64,000 bases of DNA, taken from positions 38,549 through 102,548 of the forward strand of contig CACMZN010000002.1 of the NCBI GenBank assembly GCA_902618175.1, written 5' to 3'. The notes under the pieces are model-generated. The model made no database searches and was not told the DNA's origin. It was given only the letters and a program-made list of their open reading frames with translations. Source of the stretch: an uncultured Verrucomicrobiota bacterium. GTDB lineage: Bacteria > Verrucomicrobiota > Verrucomicrobiia > Opitutales > Seribacteraceae. Position numbers and translations under genes: made by a program. Of this stretch, positions 44,425-54,235 are shown one piece after another; positions within the stretch are counted from its first letter, which is position 1, and the number at the start of each line of letters is the position of its first letter.

Positions 44425-45465
44425 TTACTGGGTTACCAACCTATCTACTTGCTCACGACTGAGCGTGCCAAGTAGATTAAGGAATTTGCCAGTTCCATTG
44501 GCAACGCAGCACAAGGGGTCATCTGCTTGGATAACAGTCAATCCAGTCGCATCACTGATTACCTGATCAAGTCCGCGGATCAAAGCACCGCCCCCTGCCA
44601 AAACTATTCCACGATCAATTAAATCAGCCGAATGTTCTGGCTGGCATCGATCTAATGCATTTTTTACCAAGTCCACAATTTGAGAAACTACTTCCTTTAG
44701 AGCCTCCTCTCGAATCTCTTGAGAAGTTATGTGAATCGTCTTGGGCAAACCAGCAGTCGCGTCTCTTCCACGCACGTCCATACTCAATTCGCCATTTTTT
44801 ATCGGAGCTGCTGAACCAACCTTGAATTTGATCTCTTCCGAAGTTCTTTCACCTATCAAAAGTCCGTATGCTCTTTTCATGTAAGCAATGATCGACTCGT
44901 CAAGTTCATCGCCACCCACACGAATACTTCTTTGATAAGATACACCGGAAATCGAAATAATTGCTACCTCGGTAGTACCTCCTCCGATGTCGACAATCAT
45001 ATTTGCATATTCCTCGTCAATCGGCAGTCCAGCTCCAATGGAGGCTGCCATTGGCTCCCCCAGTAGCAAAACCTCCCGTGCTCCCGCTCTTATCGCAGAG
45101 TCTTTCACCGCTCTTTTCTCCACTGCAGTGATGCCGGAGGGAACAGCTATGACAACACGCGGAGGAACCAACTTTCGCTTTTCAACTTTTTGTATAAAAT
45201 ATCTCAACATTGCCTCTGAAATCTCAAAATCAGCTATCACACCATCTTTCATGGGACGAAGTGCTTCTATCGTTCCGGGAGTTCGGCCAAGCATTCTTTT
45301 GGCATCCGCACCAACTGCACAAACCTTCTTGCTGGTCTTGTATCTGGCAACGACACTAGGTTCGCGCAGAACAATGCCACGATCTCTGACGAAAACCAAG
45401 GTATTCGCAGTACCAAGGTCTATGCCTATGTCATTTGAAAGTAAGCCGAAGAGATTGCCGATCAT
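44425..45465 (-). CDS. mreB: rod shape-determining protein MreB
   Basis: MreB is the bacterial actin homologue that guides side-wall growth. The 346 residues show phosphate 1 NDIGIDLGTANTLVFV, the IPSG-type VIAVPSGITAVEKRAV segment, phosphate 2 MIVDIGGGTTEVAIIS and the adenosine region LAGGGALIRGLDQVI. Length matches the family. It is first in the mreBCD-mrdA operon, whose promoter should lie in 45466-45576. It is followed 2 bp later by mreC. Confidence 0.97.
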   Translation of the reverse strand: MIGNLFGLLSNDIGIDLGTANTLVFVRDRGIVLREPSVVARYKTSKKVCAVGADAKRMLGRTPGTIEALRPMKDGVIADFEISEAMLRYFIQKVEKRKLVPPRVVIAVPSGITAVEKRAVKDSAIRAGAREVLLLGEPMAASIGAGLPIDEEYANMIVDIGGGTTEVAIISISGVSYQRSIRVGGDELDESIIAYMKRAYGLLIGERTSEEIKFKVGSAAPIKNGELSMDVRGRDATAGLPKTIHITSQEIREEALKEVVSQIVDLVKNALDRCQPEHSADLIDRGIVLAGGGALIRGLDQVISDATGLTVIQADDPLCCVANGTGKFLNLLGTLSREQVDRLVTQ

Positions 45466-45576
45466 TAAATTGTCCCTATGCAGTATAGTTTTGTCTTGGA
45501 TTGATTGAACATGTCAAAGACAAATCATTCTCAACTGATAATTTACACGAGTCCGCTTTCGCATCAGCTTGAATTA

Positions 45577-46425
45577 CTACCTCTCATCTTGTAAGGAGTT
45601 TGCCCGTTGACTTGCTGTTTTCATGAGGATAATTCCACTGAAAAGAAGAAGGATTGAATAAAATTGTCCCCTTGACATTCCTAATATGAGCGGTGCATCG
45701 GGTTCACGAAAGAATTCTCCAATGATTCTTGCAATCGAATAAACGACAAGAAATTCACCAGCAAGCCTGCCAGGAATTTTTTGTGCTATATCTGATTTCC
45801 AAAACCTGTATTGGACGAAAAAAAAAGTTAGCAGACCTTCTAGAACAGCGGCATACAACTGAGAAGGATGACGTGCGATACCAAGTGTAAAATCAGGTGC
45901 TTTGGGAAAAAGCACACCCCAAAAGACTTCTGTTGTCCGCCCCCATAATTCTCCATTGATGAAATTTGCTATTCTTCCGAAGAATAGTCCCGGACTGGCA
46001 ATGCTTACAATAATATCTGCAACTGGAAAAAGATTCTGCTTTGATATTCTGACATACCAAATTGTGGCAAGTGCCACACCAATGAATCCTCCGTGACTTG
46101 CCATGCCACCTTCCCATACCCTTAGAAGAACAAGCGGGTCTTCGAGCATGGAGTCAAACTGATAAAAAAAGAGAAATCCGACTCTTCCACCAATCAATAC
46201 ACCAATGACTTGAAAAGTCATTAGATTCAAAGCTTGTTCTGGTTCGTAAGGACTTCGATTCTGAGCGTGATAGATCTTGAGCAAATAATATGCACACGCA
46301 AATCCAGCTAAATAGCTGAGACCATACCATCGAATTCCACCAGGACCCCAATCACCCCATGACTTCGGGAATTTCCACAAAAAAGGACTTAGATTGTGTT
46401 CCCAAAATGCTAAGGATTCTGTCAT
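45577..46425 (-). CDS. lgt: prolipoprotein diacylglyceryl transferase Lgt
   Basis: Lgt moves a diacylglyceryl group from phosphatidylglycerol to the lipobox cysteine of prolipoproteins at the inner membrane. The 282-residue protein has about seven transmembrane helices. Conserved pieces are IRWYGLSYLAGF near residues 31-42, MASHGGFIGVALA, GRIANFINGELWGR (signature; the usual third Gly is Ala) and HPSQLYAAVLEG. The start overlaps the stop of the CNNM/CBS gene by 4 bp. The mre operon follows on the same strand after a 111-bp gap. Confidence 0.96.
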   Translation of the reverse strand: MTESLAFWEHNLSPFLWKFPKSWGDWGPGGIRWYGLSYLAGFACAYYLLKIYHAQNRSPYEPEQALNLMTFQVIGVLIGGRVGFLFFYQFDSMLEDPLVLLRVWEGGMASHGGFIGVALATIWYVRISKQNLFPVADIIVSIASPGLFFGRIANFINGELWGRTTEVFWGVLFPKAPDFTLGIARHPSQLYAAVLEGLLTFFFVQYRFWKSDIAQKIPGRLAGEFLVVYSIARIIGEFFREPDAPLILGMSRGQFYSILLLFSGIILMKTASQRANSLQDER

Positions 46426-47501
46426 TTGGGATTCTTTTTGTTGGCGATTTTGGAATTCGATGGAGAACTTATTTGATCGGCATGTTTTCTTTTAGCCAAT
46501 TCTCTCATGTCGACCGCAAGGTCGTCATGCTCGAAGATTTCCTGTCCAAGAATGCTTTCAATTATGTCTTCCATTGCTAAAACTCCGGCAACGGAGCCAA
46601 ATTCGTCGACGACCACGCTCAATTGACTGTGTTTAACTAAGAGCAGACGCAAAGCTTTATCCGCAGATGCATTTTCCGGAAGAAAGACAGCATCTATTGA
46701 CAATTCCTTCAGCTTTAGGTGAGAATTTCCTTCCACCATAGCATTATGCAGATCGCGTCGACGAACGATTCCTGAGACATGATCAATCACATTGGAGAAG
46801 ATTGGAATGCGAGCAAATGGAACATTCGGATGTTTTGAAAAAACTTCCTCCACAGTTTTCGAGTCCTCAAATGCAAGCATAACGGTTCTGGGAGTCATGA
46901 TTTCACTGACTTCGACATCATCCAATTTAAGCGCATTGGTAACCCAATCGCTTTCTTCGTTTGTGAGAGTACCGGCCTTTGCGCCTTTCTGAGCCAAAAG
47001 AATGATTTCTTCTTCATCACTATCTTCGCTTCGTTCTTTTTCTGGGACAACTGCTTTCACAGTGGCTTTGCATATTTTAGAAAAGGGCGACATTCCGATC
47101 CTAATCAAATATAGTGGCCTGACAAGCATTGGAAGCATTTCGGATCGATAGGAAACTGCGAGATTTTTTGGAAGTATCTCAGCAAAGAATAGGATTCCCA
47201 AAGTCATTCCGCAGGCAAAAATCAGTAAGTTGTTGCCTTCGCCGCCGAAAGACTTCTCTGCGAGTCCACCAACGAGGGTTGCACCTAAGGTATTTGCTAT
47301 TGTATTCAGGCTAAGAATGGCGGAAGAAGTTTCTTCAATTTCATTCCTGAACTTTTCCAACATTAATCCTCTTTTAGGAGATGATTTCTTGAGGGATTCA
47401 ATTTCCGCTGAGGTGACGCTCAGTATCATTGCTTCCAGAGTGGAACACAAAGCTGAGATGCCTATCGTCAGTATAATTGCAATTACTAGCTCACTAGTCA
47501 T
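46422..47501 (-). CDS. CNNM/CBS-pair membrane protein (CorC/HlyC-type, without the C-terminal CorC_HlyC domain)
   Basis: The 359-residue protein has an N-terminal DUF21/CNNM domain with three to four helices (VIAIILTIGISALCSTLEAM, LAEKSFGGEGNNLLIFACG, FFAEILPKNLAV), then a CBS pair (about residues 195-320) with VSEIMTPRTVMLAF and SVVVDEFGSVAGVLAMEDI. Family members of 420-440 residues carry a further CorC_HlyC domain that is missing here; a short basic tail follows instead. Relatives are Mg2+/Co2+ efflux or resistance proteins. It is coupled to lgt by a 4-bp overlap. Start region is divergent from gcvT, 92 bp away. Confidence 0.88.
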   Translation of the reverse strand: MTSELVIAIILTIGISALCSTLEAMILSVTSAEIESLKKSSPKRGLMLEKFRNEIEETSSAILSLNTIANTLGATLVGGLAEKSFGGEGNNLLIFACGMTLGILFFAEILPKNLAVSYRSEMLPMLVRPLYLIRIGMSPFSKICKATVKAVVPEKERSEDSDEEEIILLAQKGAKAGTLTNEESDWVTNALKLDDVEVSEIMTPRTVMLAFEDSKTVEEVFSKHPNVPFARIPIFSNVIDHVSGIVRRRDLHNAMVEGNSHLKLKELSIDAVFLPENASADKALRLLLVKHSQLSVVVDEFGSVAGVLAMEDIIESILGQEIFEHDDLAVDMRELAKRKHADQISSPSNSKIANKKNPK

Positions 47502-47593
47502 TGAGGTTTAATAATATGGTCAAGAAATGCTTCCTTATGCATTGTATGAAGAAGCAAATTGATTCTTGATAACCAAGGCAAGCAAGTAAGATT

Positions 47594-48694
47594 ATGAATG
47601 ATTTGAGAAAACTACCTCTCCATACGTATCATCTAGGTAACGCAGCTAGATTTACCAGCTTCGCTGGTTGGCAAATGCCAATTTCTTACGGCAGTTCATT
47701 GGATGAACATATGGCAACGCGAAAAGAATATAGTTTTTTTGACGTTTCCCATATGGGCGAAATCGAGGTATCCGGTGCTGAAGCGACTGATTTCTTGAAT
47801 TTTGTCATCACTAACGACATTCGAAAATGTAAAGACGGACAGGCAATTTATTCTCCGTTATGCTACCGAAACGGTGGAACAGTCGACGATTTGATTGTTT
47901 ATAAAGTATCACATCAAAACTACCTGCTGTGTGTGAATGCTTCAAACATTTCAAAAGATCTCGATTTTCTTGAGGAACATAAAGGGAGTTTCAACTGTGA
48001 AGTGATGGATCGTTCTTTCCATTTCAGCCAACTTGCCCTGCAAGGACCAAGGAGTTTCGAGTTAATGTCAAAATTTTTTGGAACAAGAATCGTCAACATC
48101 GATAAAATGCATTTTAAACAATTCAATCTTGGTGATATTCCAATACTCTTGGCAAGAACGGGGTATACCGGTGAAGATGGTTTTGAAATTTACGTTCCAG
48201 AAAAAAAAATCACCGATTTGGTTGCTTACTTTGAGAAAGCAAATGCTCCTGAAAAATTATCTTGGGCTGGGATTGCAGCAAGAGACAGCCTTCGATTGGA
48301 AGCGGGTTTTGCTCTTTATGGAAATGAGTTGTCAGAAGAAATTTCTCCTATTCAAGCTGGACTTTCTTGGACGGTGAGCTTTGACAAAGGAGAATTTTTA
48401 AGTAGAAGCGCTCTCTTCAAAGACAAAGGCAAAATCTCCAGGGGAAGGGTTTTGCATTTCGAAGTGCATTCAAGGCGTATCCCGCGAAGCGGCGCGAGGT
48501 TATACTTTTCTGGAAAGGAAGCTGGAAAAGTACTTTCTGGAGGGTTTTCGCCTATCGCTGACTGTCCTGTAGGGAGTGCATGGCTTAACGCTGAATTCTG
48601 TGGTTACTCAAACATGTCAAACTGGGAAGCAGATGTAAGGGGTAAAAAAGTACCAATTAAGATTTGTAAGCCAGTGTTGTGCAAAAGAAATTGA
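47594..48694 (+). CDS. gcvT: glycine cleavage system aminomethyltransferase GcvT
   Basis: GcvT (T-protein) releases ammonia from the aminomethyl-lipoyl H-protein and forms 5,10-methylenetetrahydrofolate. The 366 residues match the family. Signatures include FAGWQMPISYGSSLDEH, FFDVSHMGEIEVSG, LALQGPRSF, ARTGYTGEDGFEIY and AARDSLRLEAGFALYGNEL. The gcvH and gcvP genes are not in the window. It is the only plus-strand gene in a long minus-strand stretch and converges on amaP-like gene 20 bp downstream. Confidence 0.95.
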   Translation: MNDLRKLPLHTYHLGNAARFTSFAGWQMPISYGSSLDEHMATRKEYSFFDVSHMGEIEVSGAEATDFLNFVITNDIRKCKDGQAIYSPLCYRNGGTVDDLIVYKVSHQNYLLCVNASNISKDLDFLEEHKGSFNCEVMDRSFHFSQLALQGPRSFELMSKFFGTRIVNIDKMHFKQFNLGDIPILLARTGYTGEDGFEIYVPEKKITDLVAYFEKANAPEKLSWAGIAARDSLRLEAGFALYGNELSEEISPIQAGLSWTVSFDKGEFLSRSALFKDKGKISRGRVLHFEVHSRRIPRSGARLYFSGKEAGKVLSGGFSPIADCPVGSAWLNAEFCGYSNMSNWEADVRGKKVPIKICKPVLCKRN

Positions 48695-48714
48695 GCGTTT
48701 CCATTTACTCTAAT

Positions 48715-49155
48715 TCAGGAAGCCTCTTCCTTAAACCCCTTAATTACGATATCGACGCCTCCAAAATTGGAAAAACTAAGGTTCTCAACCATGATGTTTT
48801 CGATTTTGCGCCGCAAGGAAGAGCGAATCTCCTTAACGTTACCATCTAGACTTACATCCAAGCTTACCCTCAATCTTAATTCCCCACTTTTAAGAAAAAT
48901 GCGTGTAGAAGGTGTTTCAAACCCATGCATCGATGCACATGACTTTTTAACCAGTTCTTCCAGAGCCTGAGAAGTAATGTGAACACCGCCCTCTTCGTCG
49001 CTAAATACAGGAACCAAGTCACGCTTCAGTCTGCTTAGGATCCACAACAGGACAACAAGGGTAAAAAAAAGACCCCATCCATACCAATAATATGGAAGAA
49101 CAGCTGCCTCTGAGAGAGAAAGAGAAAAATAAGTCTTTAGTTTTTCAAAGAACAT
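48715..49155 (-). CDS. AmaP-like Asp23 membrane-anchor protein
   Basis: The 146-residue protein has one clear transmembrane helix (WGLFFTLVVLLWILSRL) near residues 27-43, then an Asp23-like alpha/beta domain with GVHITSQALEELVKKSC and LRLRVSLDVSLDGNVKEIRS. This matches AmaP, the membrane anchor of Asp23 in Firmicutes. It lies 15 bp downstream of the Asp23-family gene in the accB-accC-asp23 group. The assignment is by architecture and position; its role in Gram-negative cells is unknown. Confidence 0.75.
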   Translation of the reverse strand: MFFEKLKTYFSLSLSEAAVLPYYWYGWGLFFTLVVLLWILSRLKRDLVPVFSDEEGGVHITSQALEELVKKSCASMHGFETPSTRIFLKSGELRLRVSLDVSLDGNVKEIRSSLRRKIENIMVENLSFSNFGGVDIVIKGFKEEAS

Positions 49156-49170
49156 TTTTGTTGAAACTAT

Positions 49171-49623
49171 TTAGGAAGTAGCCGAGCTTGCCCATTGATC
49201 ATCTTCACTATCTTTTTCACCCAGTTCCATTTTTATGTCATCAATGACCACATCGATGGTTTTGGCATGGTTACCTGTCATGGAAAGTATTTGGTCACGG
49301 ATAGATTCTTGTATCGCTATTCCTACTTTAGCTAAGTCAACTCCGAATTCCAGGACGACTCTTACCTCTATGTCATACCCTCCGTTTGCAGACTCCGAAA
49401 CTCTTACGCCCCGTTCAGATTCTTTTTTGGAGAAGAAGTCAGTCAAGCCTTCGACTACACCACCTCCCCCAACGTTTACAACTCCCCCAACGGATTGAGT
49501 TGCCAGTCGAACAATACCAGCGACTACGCTGTGGTTAATTCGAATGGTTCCTAGCTCGCTTGATTCTTCTGAAATTGTTGGGATATTTTCTTCGACTAGT
49601 TCATCTTTTTTCTTACTTGTCAT
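49171..49623 (-). CDS. Asp23/Gls24 envelope-stress family protein
   Basis: The 150-residue protein has the Asp23 family fold: GTIRINHSVVAGIVRLATQS, the glycine-rich loop VGGVVNVGGGGVVEGLTDFF and VRVVLEFGVDLAKVGIAIQE. The C-terminal tail is acidic. In Firmicutes Asp23 sits at the membrane through AmaP and relates to cell-envelope and alkaline stress. Here it lies 9 bp downstream of accC and 15 bp upstream of its likely anchor. Confidence 0.85.
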   Translation of the reverse strand: MTSKKKDELVEENIPTISEESSELGTIRINHSVVAGIVRLATQSVGGVVNVGGGGVVEGLTDFFSKKESERGVRVSESANGGYDIEVRVVLEFGVDLAKVGIAIQESIRDQILSMTGNHAKTIDVVIDDIKMELGEKDSEDDQWASSATS

Positions 49624-49632
49624 GTTGGTTTT

Positions 49633-51012
49633 CTATTCCTGATTTTTTTTGTCAAACAGATCTTTAGGGGCCCGAGATAGAAATTCTTCTACATAAGAAG
49701 TGGTTGCTTCCCCTTGTCTAAAAGCGGGATCGAGTATTACAGCCTTAAGGAATTCAATATTTGTATCAATTCCTCTAATAATGTATTCGCTTAGAGCTCT
49801 GTACATCCTATCAAGTGCAATCTTTCTTGTTCTTCCATAAGAGATAAGTTTGCATATCATGCTGTCATAATGAGGAGACACGGTGTATCCGCCATAGACA
49901 TGGGAGTCCACTCTTACTCCATGACCACCAGGTGCATAGTATAGTCCAATCCTACCTGGGGAGGGGATGAAGCCCATAGCTGGATTTTCTGCACAAATTC
50001 TACATTCAATCGCATGCTTCGCCATAACCACTTCTTTCTGAGCCATGCTCAAGCGATTTCCCGATGCAATTTGAATCTGTTCCTTGATCAAATCAATCCC
50101 AGTTGCTTCTTCAGTTACACCATGCTCAACTTGGATGCGAGTATTCATTTCTATGAAATAAAACTTACCTTTTTCATCAACGAGAAATTCAACTGTTCCA
50201 GCATTTATATACTCCGAAGCGATCGCGGCCTTAATCGCTGCTTTTCCCATTCTGTTTCTCAAGCTTTTATCTAGAAAGGGTGAAGGAGATTCTTCTATTA
50301 CTTTCTGATGTCTTCTCTGCACCGAACAATCTCTTTCTCCCAAATGGATGACGCTACCGTGACGATCAGCAAGTATTTGAAATTCAATGTGGCGGGGATT
50401 TGCCAAATACTTCTCTATGTACAGGCTTCCATTTCCGAATGCTTTTGTGGCCTCTAGCCGAGCAGATTGAAATTCTTTTGCAAACGTCACGGCATTATGG
50501 GCAATCCTCATACCACGACCGCCTCCGCCAGCAACTGCTTTAATGATAACGGGAAAACCAATTTTTTGGGCAAACTTAGTCGCAATTATATCGTTCTCCA
50601 ATGCGCCTTCGCTGCCCGGAATAATAGGAACACCTGCATTGGCAACCGTTTCGCGAGCTTTAGCTTTATCGCCCATTTGGCTTATTGTTTCAGATTTAGG
50701 TCCAATGAATGTAATATTACATGATTCACATTGTTCAGCGAATTCCGCGTTTTCTGATAGGAAACCATAACCAGGGTGGATTGCATCGACATCTGCCACC
50801 TCCGCGGCACTAAGAATTCGGTCAGCTCGAAGATAACTCTCGTTTCCCGCGGCTGGACCTATGCAAATTGCTTCGTCAGCCAATTGTACGTGAAGGGATT
50901 GCTCATCTGCTTCTGAATAAACCGCTAGAGTGCGAATGCCAAGTTCTCTGCAAGCTCTGACAATTCGAAGAGCAATTTCACCTCGATTGGCAATGAGAAT
51001 CTTACGGATCAT
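49633..51012 (-). CDS. accC: acetyl-CoA carboxylase biotin carboxylase subunit AccC
   Basis: AccC carboxylates biotin on AccB with ATP and bicarbonate, the first step of fatty-acid synthesis. The 459 residues show [35 protein letters not shown], the ATP-grasp glycine loop [13 protein letters not shown], the catalytic [32 protein letters not shown] and [16 protein letters not shown]. It overlaps accB by a single base. Of note, the usual HPVTE motif is HGVTE here. Confidence 0.97.
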   Translation of the reverse strand: MIRKILIANRGEIALRIVRACRELGIRTLAVYSEADEQSLHVQLADEAICIGPAAGNESYLRADRILSAAEVADVDAIHPGYGFLSENAEFAEQCESCNITFIGPKSETISQMGDKAKARETVANAGVPIIPGSEGALENDIIATKFAQKIGFPVIIKAVAGGGGRGMRIAHNAVTFAKEFQSARLEATKAFGNGSLYIEKYLANPRHIEFQILADRHGSVIHLGERDCSVQRRHQKVIEESPSPFLDKSLRNRMGKAAIKAAIASEYINAGTVEFLVDEKGKFYFIEMNTRIQVEHGVTEEATGIDLIKEQIQIASGNRLSMAQKEVVMAKHAIECRICAENPAMGFIPSPGRIGLYYAPGGHGVRVDSHVYGGYTVSPHYDSMICKLISYGRTRKIALDRMYRALSEYIIRGIDTNIEFLKAVILDPAFRQGEATTSYVEEFLSRAPKDLFDKKNQE

Positions 51013-51467
51013 TAGCCGTCTTTGTTACGAATCTTAAATAAACCCTGTCCATATTCGACGCTGTTTCCATCCTCAACGGATATCTCAATTATTTCTCCAG
51101 AACATTCTGATTTTATCTCATTCATCACCTTCATTGCCTCAATGATGCAAATGACGTCTCCGGGTTTTACCAAGTCTCCAACTTGTACAAAAGAGGGTTC
51201 GTCGGGGGAAGGCTTGCGGTAGAAGGTACCAACCATTGGAGAAGTGAACACTTCCAAACCTTTTTCTTTTGGAGAGATCACAGCTTTGTTGGACTCCACA
51301 GATGGATTTGGAGAACTTGTATCTTTATGGATGATTGTTTGTCTAGGAATTTGATTGGAACCTGGTCTGGCAAGCCTTAACTTTAGATCCTGTATCTCAA
51401 TTTCAAGCTCGGTTAGATCCGACCTATGCATCAAAGAAATAATCCCTTTTAAATCACTTAAGTCCAA
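51012..51467 (-). CDS. accB: biotin carboxyl carrier protein AccB
   Basis: The 151-residue protein carries biotin for acetyl-CoA carboxylase. The C-terminal biotinyl domain begins at [20 protein letters not shown] (the thumb of E. coli AccB is recognisable), and the modified lysine is in [18 protein letters not shown]. The N-terminal 75 residues form the usual linker. I accept TTG at 51467 as start because a perfect AAGGAGG lies 9 nt upstream; no ATG near would keep the family N-terminus. BirA, encoded at 60.2-61.3 kb, should biotinylate it. Confidence 0.95.
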   Translation of the reverse strand: MDLSDLKGIISLMHRSDLTELEIEIQDLKLRLARPGSNQIPRQTIIHKDTSSPNPSVESNKAVISPKEKGLEVFTSPMVGTFYRKPSPDEPSFVQVGDLVKPGDVICIIEAMKVMNEIKSECSGEIIEISVEDGNSVEYGQGLFKIRNKDG

Positions 51468-51476
51468 GGCTAATAT

Positions 51477-51483
51477 CCTCCTT
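51477..51483 (-). promoter_or_regulatory. strong Shine-Dalgarno (AAGGAGG) for accB TTG start
   Basis: On the minus strand AAGGAGG is followed by a 9-nt spacer and TTG at 51467. It is the clearest Shine-Dalgarno in the window, where most genes show weak or none. It decides the accB start and may compensate for the weak TTG. Confidence 0.75.
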
Positions 51484-51558
51484 ATTTTGTTAGATTTGAA
51501 GTTGTATAAAATTTATTTTCGGAAGTAATGCACCAATTTAATCACTCTCATTTTCGTA

Positions 51559-54222
51559 TCATGGTATCAATGCGGAAGGATTTACAAGCAAATCCCACTT
51601 TGGGTTATCCATATTGCCAGAAATTCTTATCTCCGCCAACTTTGAAATTGGATCAGCAAATCCTAAGATTTCCCTTATGATTGGTATCGGAAGGTTTCCA
51701 ATCAGTTTCAACCTCGAAAGGAAATCTATCTTTCCGCTTACGATGTTTAAACTACCTCTCGACTCAAGCAAAGAAAGAGGGCCAGAAAGGATCATTCGAT
51801 CAAAAAACAAATTCTCATGTTGAATTCGGAATGGTGTCTCTAATTTGTCGAATGAAAAAGCTCGGCTAGGAACTGGTAATCCCAGTCTAGAAAGTTCTTT
51901 GGAAATATTACCAAGTAGATTTATTTGCCCCATCCCTTCTTCTCGTAGAGTCATAAAACCAACTCCTTCAAATTGTAGGTAATCCTCGATTGGACCTCTT
52001 GCATCAAAAGTTAAATTTAACGACCCTTTTGGAACAGCAGATGGTTCACGTTCTTTTTTTTGTTCCGAACGATTTACAATTCTGGAGTCAGTCTGGTTCT
52101 GCAACATTTCAAAAAGGGCAAACCGATTTGCATTCTTAAGATTTACTTTGATATTTAAAAATCCCTGACTTTCCTTATTCGTTTTTTTAAATTCTAAGGA
52201 GGCTTTTCCTTCAGCAACCTGAATTTGTGGAAAATTACCAATCATAACATTTTCTTGATTTGAAATTTCACCATTGAGTTTGCTTGTGAGCAGACCAAAA
52301 AAAGAAGCATTTTTTTCTGACTTAAGCTTAATCACATATTTGTCCATGTATTTGTTTGGGTAATCGGAATCTTTTTTGGCAATATTACCTCTTGCCTTGA
52401 CGTCTAGAACTGTTGCATTGGCATTCGTTAGAATTTCCTCGACTCCTTTTCCGAATACCTTTCTCCCAGCATTTAAAGGAAACTCGCCATTAATCTTAAA
52501 TGAGAGCAATTCTGGTGAGTTCATATGGCGTCTTGGAAAGGTAAGCATTCCTTGAAGTTCACCTTCAGAATGTTTTAAGTAGTTACAATTGATTACCGTT
52601 TTCTTCTCTCCTATTCGAAGATCGACATCAGACTTATTGACAGGAAGATTTCGATATTTTATATTGTTAGATATTATTTTACCTACAGTGGATGAGTTTC
52701 CTTTTGGACCACCCCATTCACCCTTAATTGAAAAATCCCCGAAGGATGGTTTGAGTCCAAATTCGAAATCAGACCAGGTCGAACTCCACCACTCATCAAA
52801 CCAGTTGTTGATGTCTGTGGGTACAAGAGTGCCCTTTATCAAAAAACGATAAAGAGGTTGTTTCCATTTTTGCCAATAACTTCCGGTTGCTTCGCTTGAA
52901 CCTACCCTTGCATGAAAATTTCTTACTTCTAGAGAATAATCATCTTTAATTTCACCCTTCAGGGTAAAATTACCCTCTTTAGATTCCAAAATCGAAAGAT
53001 CATAAGCACGTGCTTGGAACATTGTAGGAAATTCATGACTTGTGGGAGACAAATTTTCCTTAAGATTTAGTGAAATTTGATGACCTGAAAAGATTTTTAG
53101 GTTAGATAAATTACGTTTTTTTGATAAGTTAATCTCCTCAGGTTTGAGTATAGCTTTGCCTGAAATGGCTTTTTGATCGGTAGCATCAGTGAGTTGTAAA
53201 AGTACTTCAGATTCACTTTCTTGAAAAGTTAAGAAACTAAGCGACTTTTCTTTTTTTTCATTTCGATCAATTTTGATCTGAGGAAGATAACCATTGATTA
53301 CACCATCAAGAAAAGTTCGACCAATGAAAATGGATAAATATTCTTTCCTGATCTTATTTTCTTTCATGTCAATTATATTGTTTCCTGAAAACATTACATT
53401 TGAGAAAGTAAATTTAGTTTTATCTAAATCTGTCTTTATTTTACTCGCACTTGCAAGAGTTGAAAATCTAATTTTTTCTGGTTCTATGTTCTCAAGCAAT
53501 AGTGTAACTTGAGCTCCGGATATTAATTTTTGTTTGTTTTGTGGAGCATTTCCACCACGCTGGCAAAGATAAATCCCACCTTTTTCTTTAAAACTGATAT
53601 GAACATCAAGAACTGTATTTCCAAGCAAGGAAACTCTGTCAATATTGGAGCCAAGCAAAATGTTAAATTGGTCCATTGAATCGAAGATATTGGGCGAGAG
53701 GACTGTATTTTTTTTATCAAATCTGAAATGCTTGTAAGTGCCTCTTGTGTTAATGAACACTTCATTAAATTTCACTAGAAAACTATATAAAAAAGAATCA
53801 TCATTGAAATTCATAACTCTAAACGATTTTAATTCAATTTGACTATTATCCTCATTGTTTAAAAGATAAGTCAGATTTTCAAACTTTAATGATTTGATCG
53901 GGTACTGGTGAGCGCTCGATAAGGAAGTTAGGCCGACTACTAATTCAAGCTTTTTTATTTTGGCAAATTTAACATTATCTTTATACAAAAAAACTTCCTC
54001 AGCTACAATTTTGTTAGGCAGTTGGATAGAAGTGTTTTTAAAGATGAGCGTAAGATCTTGATTCAAATTACGAAATAACAAGTCTACCGCTTTTTGAGGG
54101 ATTGGTATACTAATGTTTATAACAATTATGAATATTATTTGAATCATCAAAGTAATCCATAACAACTTATCCGTTTCATTTCTTAATATTTTAAAAAACC
54201 TTAAGAGTGTTCTTGAACTCAC
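51559..54222 (-). CDS. AsmA-like family protein
   Basis: The 887-residue protein has one N-terminal membrane helix (LWITLMIQIIFIIVINISIPI) and a very long region of beta strands with Phe/Leu/Lys pattern. The C-terminal part reads LLGNISKELSRLGLPVPSRA, ILSGPLSLLESRGSLNIVSG and ILGFADPISKLAEIRISGN, which is typical of the AsmA/YhdP/TamB-like bridge-protein group. Such proteins carry phospholipids between membranes in E. coli. It is the last gene after a Gld-type exporter operon (13 bp after the DUF4340 gene). The A+T-rich coding sequence stands out from its neighbours. I cannot say whether it is AsmA or YhdP type. Confidence 0.75.
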   Translation of the reverse strand: MSSRTLLRFFKILRNETDKLLWITLMIQIIFIIVINISIPIPQKAVDLLFRNLNQDLTLIFKNTSIQLPNKIVAEEVFLYKDNVKFAKIKKLELVVGLTSLSSAHQYPIKSLKFENLTYLLNNEDNSQIELKSFRVMNFNDDSFLYSFLVKFNEVFINTRGTYKHFRFDKKNTVLSPNIFDSMDQFNILLGSNIDRVSLLGNTVLDVHISFKEKGGIYLCQRGGNAPQNKQKLISGAQVTLLLENIEPEKIRFSTLASASKIKTDLDKTKFTFSNVMFSGNNIIDMKENKIRKEYLSIFIGRTFLDGVINGYLPQIKIDRNEKKEKSLSFLTFQESESEVLLQLTDATDQKAISGKAILKPEEINLSKKRNLSNLKIFSGHQISLNLKENLSPTSHEFPTMFQARAYDLSILESKEGNFTLKGEIKDDYSLEVRNFHARVGSSEATGSYWQKWKQPLYRFLIKGTLVPTDINNWFDEWWSSTWSDFEFGLKPSFGDFSIKGEWGGPKGNSSTVGKIISNNIKYRNLPVNKSDVDLRIGEKKTVINCNYLKHSEGELQGMLTFPRRHMNSPELLSFKINGEFPLNAGRKVFGKGVEEILTNANATVLDVKARGNIAKKDSDYPNKYMDKYVIKLKSEKNASFFGLLTSKLNGEISNQENVMIGNFPQIQVAEGKASLEFKKTNKESQGFLNIKVNLKNANRFALFEMLQNQTDSRIVNRSEQKKEREPSAVPKGSLNLTFDARGPIEDYLQFEGVGFMTLREEGMGQINLLGNISKELSRLGLPVPSRAFSFDKLETPFRIQHENLFFDRMILSGPLSLLESRGSLNIVSGKIDFLSRLKLIGNLPIPIIREILGFADPISKLAEIRISGNMDNPKWDLLVNPSALIP

Positions 54223-54235
54223 CTTATTCGAGGAT

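Noticed and set aside
45466..45576. TTGACA and TATACT on the minus strand upstream of mreB as a promoter
   Set aside because: They are 24 bp apart, too far for a sigma70 promoter. A promoter is expected in this gap but I could not place it.
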